A stretch of DNA of 8,352 bases from Methanobrevibacter sp. Lineage in GTDB: Archaea; Methanobacteriota; Methanobacteria; Methanobacteriales; Methanobacteriaceae. Made by a program: the position numbers and the translations under genes. The stretch spans positions 1 to 8,352 of the forward strand of contig JAEEWY010000061.1 of NCBI GenBank assembly GCA_016291275.1, written 5' to 3'. Below are positions 4,247 through 8,352 of the stretch, one piece after another (within the stretch, counting starts at the first letter, position 1; every line of letters begins with the position of its first letter). The notes beneath the pieces were generated by a model, which was not told the origin of the DNA, did not search any database, and saw nothing but the letters and a program-made list of their open reading frames with translations.

Positions 4247-5902
4247 ATGAACAGTGATAAAGTAAAGGCAGGAGTCCAAAGAGCACCACACAGATCTCTT
4301 TTACGTGCTTGTGGATTGAAGGATGATGATTTTGAAAAACCATTCATTGGAATTGCAAACAGTTACACAGACATTGTACCTGGTCATATTCACTTAAGGG
4401 AATTAGTGGAATATGTTAAGGAAGGTATCAGAGCAGCTGGAGGAATTCCATTTGAATTCGATACCATGGCTATCTGTGACGGTATTGCAATGAACCACGA
4501 CGGCATGAAATATTCACTTGCTTCACGTGAAATTGTAGTAAGCACTGTAGAGAGCATGACCATGGGACATTGCTTTGACGGTCTTGTAATGATTCCAAGC
4601 TGTGATAAGGTTGTTCCTGGTATGTTGATGGCTGCTGGAAGATTGGATGTTCCATCCATTTTCGTAACTGGCGGACCAATGGAACCTGGAAAATTCAATG
4701 ACAAGAATGCAGATTTGATCACTGTATTTGAAGCAGTTGGAGAATTGTCCTCTGGAAAGATCACTGAAGAGGAATTATATGAATTGGAATGTTGTGCATG
4801 TCCTGGAGCTGGGAGCTGTTCTGGATTATTTACTGCAAACACTATGGCATGTGTCACTGAAACTCTTGGTATGAGCTTACCTACCTGCGCTACAGCTCTT
4901 GCATTAAGTGATAAGAAAAAGGAATTGGCTGTAGCAAGCGGTAAAAGAATTGTAGAAATGGTAAAAGAGGACTTGAAGCCATCTGACATCATGACTCAAG
5001 CCGCTTTTGAAAACGCTATTGCAATGGACATGGCTCTAGGTGGATCAAGTAACACAGCTCTTCATATTCCAGCTATTGCATATGAACTTGAAGAGAAGGG
5101 AGTTCATGCAGACTTGGATTTATTTGATGAAATCAGTGACAAGGTAGCTCATATTGCACTCTTATCCCCTGCAGGAGAAGACACTATGGCAGATTTGCAT
5201 GCTGATGGAGGTATTCCTGCAGTATTAAAGACAATTGAATCCAAACTCGACACCAGTGTAATGACTTGTACTGGAAAAACATTGGAAGAAAACCTAAAAG
5301 ATGCAAAAGTCACTGGAAATGGAGTCATTCACACACTTGATGATCCTATTCACGAAGCTGGAGGACTTACTGTACTTAAAGGAAATCTTGCTCCAAACGG
5401 TTCAATTGTAAAATCTGCAGCAGTACCTGAAGACATGATGCAGCTAAAAGGCCCGGCTAAAGTCTACAACAGTGAAGAGGATGCTGTAGAAGCTATTTTC
5501 AACCACGAACTCAGTGAAGGAGACATTCTTGTAATCAGATGTGAAGGACCGAAAGGAGGTCCTGGAATGAGAGAGATGCTTAATCCAACTTCTGCTATCA
5601 TGGGAATGGGCATCAAGAATGTTGGACTCATTACAGATGGACGTTTCTCTGGAGGAACAAGAGGTCCTTGCATAGGTCACGTCTCTCCTGAAGCGATGAG
5701 TGGCGGACCAATTGCAGCATTGAAGGATGGAGATATTATTGAAATCGACATCACCAATGGAAGATTGAATGTTGAATTGTCTGATGAGGAAATCAAGGAA
5801 AGAATTGCAAATGCAGATCTTCCAGAGAAAAAGGTCAAAGGATGGTTAAACATCTACAGACGTTCAGTTTCCTCTGCAGATGAAGGAGCTATTTTAAGAT
5901 AG
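4247..5902 (+). CDS. ilvD: Dihydroxy-acid dehydratase
   Basis: A 551-residue enzyme that dehydrates 2,3-dihydroxy-isovalerate and -methylvalerate to the 2-oxo acids of valine, leucine and isoleucine synthesis. Full length for the IlvD/Edd family. Visible hallmarks are DG at 78-79 (Mg ligand D78) within ICDGIAMNHDGM; the PSCDK motif with C119, D120 and K121 (the carbamylated Lys site); PGAGSCSGLFTANTM with C191; E443 in GMREM; and the C-terminal LITDGRFSGGTRG with the catalytic Ser468. The region equivalent to the third cysteine of [2Fe-2S] enzymes reads NSYTDIVPGH, as in the E. coli [4Fe-4S] type, so an oxygen-sensitive cluster is likely. The ATG at 4247 is chosen over a TTG at 4235 because TGAT lies 3 nt before it, the same geometry as in the antitoxin gene, and because family members begin M-x-S-D. 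Confidence 0.96.
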   Translation: MNSDKVKAGVQRAPHRSLLRACGLKDDDFEKPFIGIANSYTDIVPGHIHLRELVEYVKEGIRAAGGIPFEFDTMAICDGIAMNHDGMKYSLASREIVVSTVESMTMGHCFDGLVMIPSCDKVVPGMLMAAGRLDVPSIFVTGGPMEPGKFNDKNADLITVFEAVGELSSGKITEEELYELECCACPGAGSCSGLFTANTMACVTETLGMSLPTCATALALSDKKKELAVASGKRIVEMVKEDLKPSDIMTQAAFENAIAMDMALGGSSNTALHIPAIAYELEEKGVHADLDLFDEISDKVAHIALLSPAGEDTMADLHADGGIPAVLKTIESKLDTSVMTCTGKTLEENLKDAKVTGNGVIHTLDDPIHEAGGLTVLKGNLAPNGSIVKSAAVPEDMMQLKGPAKVYNSEEDAVEAIFNHELSEGDILVIRCEGPKGGPGMREMLNPTSAIMGMGIKNVGLITDGRFSGGTRGPCIGHVSPEAMSGGPIAALKDGDIIEIDITNGRLNVELSDEEIKERIANADLPEKKVKGWLNIYRRSVSSADEGAILR

Positions 5903-5940
5903 CTTCATTATTTATTTCTTTATTTTTTCTTAATTTTTTT
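5885..5940 (+). terminator. Terminator of ilvD with the stop codon inside the stem
   Basis: GGAGCTAT (5885-5892) pairs with ATAGCTTC (5899-5906): 8 pairs with one G-U, around a 6-nt loop. The TAG stop (5900-5902) lies in the right arm. A long T-rich stretch follows (5908-5940), including a run of eight T. Confidence 0.65.
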
Positions 5941-5947
5941 TATAAAA
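5939..5947 (+). promoter_or_regulatory. Probable TATA box of the aldo/keto reductase gene
   Basis: TTTATAAAA directly follows the ilvD T tract. A start about 25 bp on (near 5967) leaves a leader of about 25 nt holding AGGGG at 5981-5985. The TATA box and the ilvD terminator run into each other. Confidence 0.4.
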
Positions 5948-5991
5948 TTTTCAATCATTCGTACATTATAGAAAAGTAAAAGGGGTTAACA

Positions 5992-7140
5992 ATGAAATAT
6001 AGGCACTTAGGGAAAACAGGGCTTAAGGTTAGTGAAATAGGCTTTGGTGCTGAATGGCTTCAAGGCAAGACATTGGAAGAATCAAAGGAATTGATTGATT
6101 ATTGTCACAGCGAAGGCGTAAACTTCTTGGATTGTTGGATGAGTGAACCTAATGTCAGAACCAATATTGGAATAGCAATTAAAGATACAAGAGAGGATTG
6201 GATCATTCAAGGTCATTTCGGTTCCACTTGGCAAGATGGACAATATGTCCGTACACGTGAAATGGATAAGGTAATTCCAGCCTTTGAAGACTTTATGGAA
6301 CGTCTTCAGATAGATTATCTTGATTTCGGTATGATTCATTATGTTGATGAGGTTGAGGATTTTGAAAACATAATGAATGGCGAGTTCATCAAGTATGTTA
6401 GGCAGCAAAAGGAATATGGTGTCATAAGGCATATTGGAATAAGTACCCATAGCCCTACTGTTGCGCTTTTAGCTACTGAAGTTGAGGACATAGAGCTCAT
6501 CATGTTCAGCATAAATCCTGCTTTTGACATGTTGGCATCCATTAATGATATAGCCGTTTATATTGAAGATGATACCTATAAAAACAAGGAATTGGAAGGT
6601 CTTGCACCTGAAAGGGCGGAGTTATATCAAGTTTGTAAGGACAAGGATATTCCTCTTGTAGTGATGAAAGGTTATGCAGGGGGTAGATTGCTTAGAGATG
6701 AGGACTCTCCATTTGGCGTAGCACTCACACCTATCCAATGTATTGATTATTGCCTTACAAGGCCTGCAGTTGCATCAATCATGGTTGGTGCAAATGATGT
6801 TAAGGAAATGGAAGATGCAATTGCATATGAAACTGCAAGCCATAAGGAAAAGGATTATGCTTCAGTTCTTGTTAATGCACCTAAAAACTCTTATGAAGGT
6901 CAATGCACTTACTGTGGCCACTGTGCACCATGCACTGCAAACATCAATATCTCAATGGTAAACAAGTTCTATGACCTTGCAAGGCATCATGATGAAGTTC
7001 CGGAATCAATCAGGGCACATTATAATGATTTAATGTACAATGCATCTGATTGCATAGCATGTGGAAACTGTGAGGAAAGATGCCCTTTCAATGTAGGAAT
7101 TGTTGAAATCATGGAAAAGGCTAAGGAATTATTCCAATAA
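5992..7140 (+). CDS. Aldo/keto-reductase-like protein with a C-terminal two-cluster ferredoxin domain
   Basis: A 382-residue protein. Residues 1-290 have the TIM-barrel pattern of aldo/keto reductases (MKYRHLGKTGLKVSEIGFGA at the start; GVIRHIGIST at 143-152). The tail is iron-sulfur: C305, C308, C311 and C314 (C-x2-C-x2-C-x2-C), then C354, C357, C360 and C364 in a ferredoxin-type CIACGNCEERCP. This suits transfer of electrons between two [4Fe-4S] clusters and a substrate or cofactor in the barrel. The barrel is unusual: D47 and H116 fit the catalytic tetrad, but no Tyr is found in the short DCWMSEP segment, and the Lys strand reads IIQGHFG, with His75 where Lys is expected. Related proteins with a QGH segment occur in clostridia, from memory, without an established substrate. 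NADPH use should not be assumed. It lies 89 bp after ilvD, apparently transcribed on its own. Confidence 0.85.
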   Translation: MKYRHLGKTGLKVSEIGFGAEWLQGKTLEESKELIDYCHSEGVNFLDCWMSEPNVRTNIGIAIKDTREDWIIQGHFGSTWQDGQYVRTREMDKVIPAFEDFMERLQIDYLDFGMIHYVDEVEDFENIMNGEFIKYVRQQKEYGVIRHIGISTHSPTVALLATEVEDIELIMFSINPAFDMLASINDIAVYIEDDTYKNKELEGLAPERAELYQVCKDKDIPLVVMKGYAGGRLLRDEDSPFGVALTPIQCIDYCLTRPAVASIMVGANDVKEMEDAIAYETASHKEKDYASVLVNAPKNSYEGQCTYCGHCAPCTANINISMVNKFYDLARHHDEVPESIRAHYNDLMYNASDCIACGNCEERCPFNVGIVEIMEKAKELFQ

Positions 7141-7207
7141 GAAAGCTTACATCAATTCTTAGCATTTTCAATTCTTTTTTATTTTTTAACTATTTTTTTT
7201 CTATTTT
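7114..7207 (+). terminator. Long imperfect hairpin spanning the stop codon of the aldo/keto reductase gene, with T tract
   Basis: GAAAAGGCTAAGGAATT (7114-7130) pairs with AATTCTTAGCATTTTC (7154-7169), with one mismatch and one bulged G. The stop codon (7138-7140) is in the 23-nt loop. T runs of six to eight follow (7172-7207). Confidence 0.5.
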
Positions 7208-7294
7208 AATTAAATTTAAATATTTTAGATTATATACTATTCATATTATAATAATATTAAAAATTTTCAAATTCAGAAATAGAAATTTTTAATT

Positions 7295-7302
7295 TTTATA
7301 AT
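7295..7302 (+). promoter_or_regulatory. Possible TATA box of the signal peptidase gene
   Basis: TTTATAAT would place the transcript start near 7324, just before the AGGTG ribosome-binding site at 7328-7332. A second TATA-like element, TATATA at 7231-7236, is possible but about 100 bp from the gene. The rest of 7208-7337 is AT-rich with no gene seen. Confidence 0.3.
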
Positions 7303-7337
7303 TACTTAATGATTAAAAAACATGAAAAGGTGTTATT

Positions 7338-7763
7338 TTGAATATAGATTTAAAAGAAATAGCAGTTTACATTGTCCTTATCATTATTGTTCTTATTGCT
7401 GCACAGCACTTGAATGTGGTTGTATCCGGCAGTATGGAACCTGTTATGTATAGAGGAGATATTGTAGTGCTTGAGAAAGCAAATATTCTTGGATTCCAGG
7501 AGTTCAATCCAGCTGAAGTTGAAGTTGGAGACATTGTAGTCTACAATGCAGCTTGGCATAAGGGGCCTGTTATCCATAGAGTGATTGAAAAAGGTCAAAT
7601 CAACAGCACTACTGTCTATAAGATAAAAGGGGATAATAATGATGTTGCCGATCCTTATTGGGTAACTGAGAATCAGATTACCTCTAGAGTTTTAACTTTT
7701 AATGGTCAACCTATAATTATTCCTAAAATAGGATATATCTCCATATGGATAAGAGGACTTTAA
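7338..7763 (+). CDS. Signal peptidase I, archaeal/ER (SipW/Sec11) type
   Basis: A 141-residue membrane protease that removes Sec signal peptides outside the membrane. Residues about 8-22 are one hydrophobic membrane segment. The catalytic region follows: Ser32 in SGSMEP, His80 in VIHRV in place of the bacterial Lys, and KGDNNDVADP with D99 and D105. Six residues separate these two Asp, as in the studied Methanococcus voltae enzyme. VGDIVVYN (63-70) is another conserved box. There is no clear C-terminal membrane segment, so one-pass topology is likely. The start is TTG: AGGTG at 7328-7332 ends 5 nt before it, the same gap as between GGTG and ATG at argS and the antitoxin; the nearby ATG at 7322 is out of frame. 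Flanked by argS on the same strand; I recall the same pairing in Methanothermobacter. Confidence 0.92.
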   Translation: MNIDLKEIAVYIVLIIIVLIAAQHLNVVVSGSMEPVMYRGDIVVLEKANILGFQEFNPAEVEVGDIVVYNAAWHKGPVIHRVIEKGQINSTTVYKIKGDNNDVADPYWVTENQITSRVLTFNGQPIIIPKIGYISIWIRGL

Positions 7764-7771
7764 TATTTCAT

Positions 7772-7840
7772 GATTAATTATATTGATTAGATGGTAATTT
7801 TAACTAATAGTTTTAAATCCCAAATCAATTTTAATTAATC
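7772..7840 (+). repeat. Inverted repeat (stem-loop) downstream of the signal peptidase gene
   Basis: GATTAATTA-T-ATTGATT (7772-7788) faces AATCAAT-TT-TAATTAATC (7823-7840): 16 pairs interrupted by one small internal asymmetry, with a 34-nt loop. It starts 9 bp after the stop codon. It may be a 3'-UTR structure or part of a terminator, since T-rich DNA follows from 7841. Confidence 0.4.
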
Positions 7841-7849
7841 GTTATTTTT

Positions 7850-7872
7850 ATTATTTTAACAATAATTTTTTT
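7850..7872 (+). terminator. Weak hairpin plus T7 run
   Basis: ATTATT (7850-7855) pairs with AATAAT (7861-7866) around a 5-nt loop, and T residues at 7866-7872 follow. All pairs are A-U; the T run is the stronger evidence. It probably ends the signal peptidase transcript. Confidence 0.35.
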
Positions 7873-7875
7873 ATA

Positions 7876-7941
7876 GAAAATGGATTTAGTTTTTGCCTAT
7901 CTTGAAAGCTATTTTATAATGTTTTGATAAGATCCATTTTC
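7876..7941. repeat. 10-bp perfect inverted repeat bracketing the argS promoter
   Basis: GAAAATGGAT (7876-7885) and ATCCATTTTC (7932-7941) are exact inverted copies, 46 bp apart. They contain two G/C pairs in the middle, which is unusual for this intergenic DNA. The likely argS TATA box sits between them and the right arm ends at the predicted transcript start. Confidence 0.45.
7912..7920 (+). promoter_or_regulatory. Probable TATA box of argS
   Basis: TTTTATAAT fits the archaeal consensus, with a start expected near 7940 and a leader of about 35 nt. A second AT-rich element (ACTTATATTTAT, from 7955) is too close to the ATG to be preferred. Confidence 0.4.
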
Positions 7942-7976
7942 AGTTAATTAAAAAACTTATATTTATCGGTGTTTAT

Positions 7977-8352
7977 ATGTACTTTAAAATAAAATCTGAA
8001 GCTCAAGAAGCTTTAAAAAAAGCAGTTGATCAATTTGACTGTGATTTTGAAGATGAAATTAAATTGGAGTTTCCACCTAATCCTGAATTAGGTGATTTAG
8101 CTAGCACTGTTTCATTCCAATTGGCTAAGCATTTAAGAAAGGCTCCAAATTTAATCGCTCCTGAAGTTGTAGAAAAAATCGAACTTCCTGAAATATTTGA
8201 AAAGGTTGAAGCGACAGGACCTTATGTAAACTTCTTCATCAATCACGATATCTTTGCAAAGCAATTGTTGGATTCTGTAGATGAGGATTATGGTACCCTT
8301 GAGAAAGTTGATGAAAAGATCATTTTGGAACACACTTCAGCTAACCCTAATG
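7977..8352 (+). CDS. argS: Arginyl-tRNA synthetase, N-terminal part (3' truncated by window edge)
   Basis: The frame stays open from the ATG at 7977 to the end of the window: 125 full codons and one base of the next. Residues about 5-90 form the ArgRS-specific N-terminal (Add1) domain that contacts the tRNA D-arm region: PPNPELGDLAST at 33-44, LAKHLRKAPNLIA at 49-61 and GPYVNFFIN at 81-89. The class I catalytic core begins at once after it, with EHTSANPN (118-125), the ArgRS form of the HIGH-region lead-in; the final G fits the Gly of ANPNGPLHIGH. The enzyme charges tRNA-Arg in the cytoplasm. GGTG at 7968-7971, 5 nt before the ATG, fixes the start. Complete family members have roughly 550 residues, so most of the gene lies to the right. 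Confidence 0.93.
   Translation, partial: MYFKIKSEAQEALKKAVDQFDCDFEDEIKLEFPPNPELGDLASTVSFQLAKHLRKAPNLIAPEVVEKIELPEIFEKVEATGPYVNFFINHDIFAKQLLDSVDEDYGTLEKVDEKIILEHTSANPN

Noticed and set aside
4390..4992. A 200-codon open frame on the minus strand inside ilvD
   Set aside because: It lies antisense to strongly conserved IlvD motifs, has no recognisable domain and is explained by codon bias of the gene on the plus strand.
6082..6450. A 122-codon minus-strand frame inside the aldo/keto reductase gene
   Set aside because: Antisense shadow of a clear protein-coding gene; no ribosome-binding site or family pattern seen.
7259..7290. AAAAATTTTC / GAAATTTTT stem upstream of the signal peptidase gene
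   Set aside because: Short, imperfect and nearly all A-T; upstream of the preferred transcript start, so not a leader element.
7322..7337. ATG at 7322 as start of the signal peptidase
   Set aside because: It is in a different reading frame from the peptidase, and the ribosome-binding site lies after it.
1..8352. CRISPR array, tRNA or rRNA gene, insertion sequence
   Set aside because: No regularly spaced long direct repeats, no tRNA-like cloverleaf, no rRNA signature and no transposase-like protein were seen in the window.

Overview
The window looks like a chromosomal piece of a gut or rumen methanogen of the Methanobrevibacter type (order Methanobacteriales). The evidence is the very A+T-rich intergenic DNA, archaeal TATA boxes about 25 bp before inferred transcript starts, ribosome-binding sites made of pieces of AGGAGGTGATCC, an archaeal/ER-type Ser-His signal peptidase, a TrmB-family regulator and a short (class III-like) hybrid cluster protein. 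The genus is an inference; no marker gene here proves it.

Layout: (1) 1-384, the 3' end of a GT-B/MurG-like glycosyltransferase whose start lies outside the window. (2) 430-1245 on the minus strand, a TrmB-family regulator, divergent from (3) 1484-2782, hcp, a hybrid cluster protein with all eight hybrid-cluster ligands. (4) 2872-3195, a small cupin. (5) 3512-4155, an AbrB-PIN (VapBC-type) toxin-antitoxin pair whose genes overlap by ATGA. (6) 4247-5902, ilvD, dihydroxy-acid dehydratase. (7) 5992-7140, an iron-sulfur aldo/keto-reductase-like protein. (8) 7338-7763, signal peptidase I starting at TTG. (9) 7977 to the end, the 5' part of argS, which runs off the window at the first bases of its HTSANPN signature motif.

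How the parts fit: the left half reads as a stress unit. A TrmB-like regulator shares a symmetric divergent promoter with hcp, and a cupin follows hcp. An NO or oxidative-stress role is known for Hcp and only inferred for the other two. The right half is housekeeping (branched-chain amino acids, protein secretion, arginyl-tRNA charging), interrupted by the toxin-antitoxin pair and the iron-sulfur reductase.

The least ordinary content is regulatory DNA. The trmB/hcp intergenic region is a quasi-palindrome with one TATA box in each arm. A 34-bp dyad is centred exactly on the toxin-antitoxin TATA box. Three AATAAGT heptamers spaced 17 bp apart precede an 18-bp perfect palindrome at the ilvD promoter. 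Four genes have terminator-like hairpins that overlap or span their stop codons. All of these were found by eye, and none has been tested against a shuffled AT-rich background.
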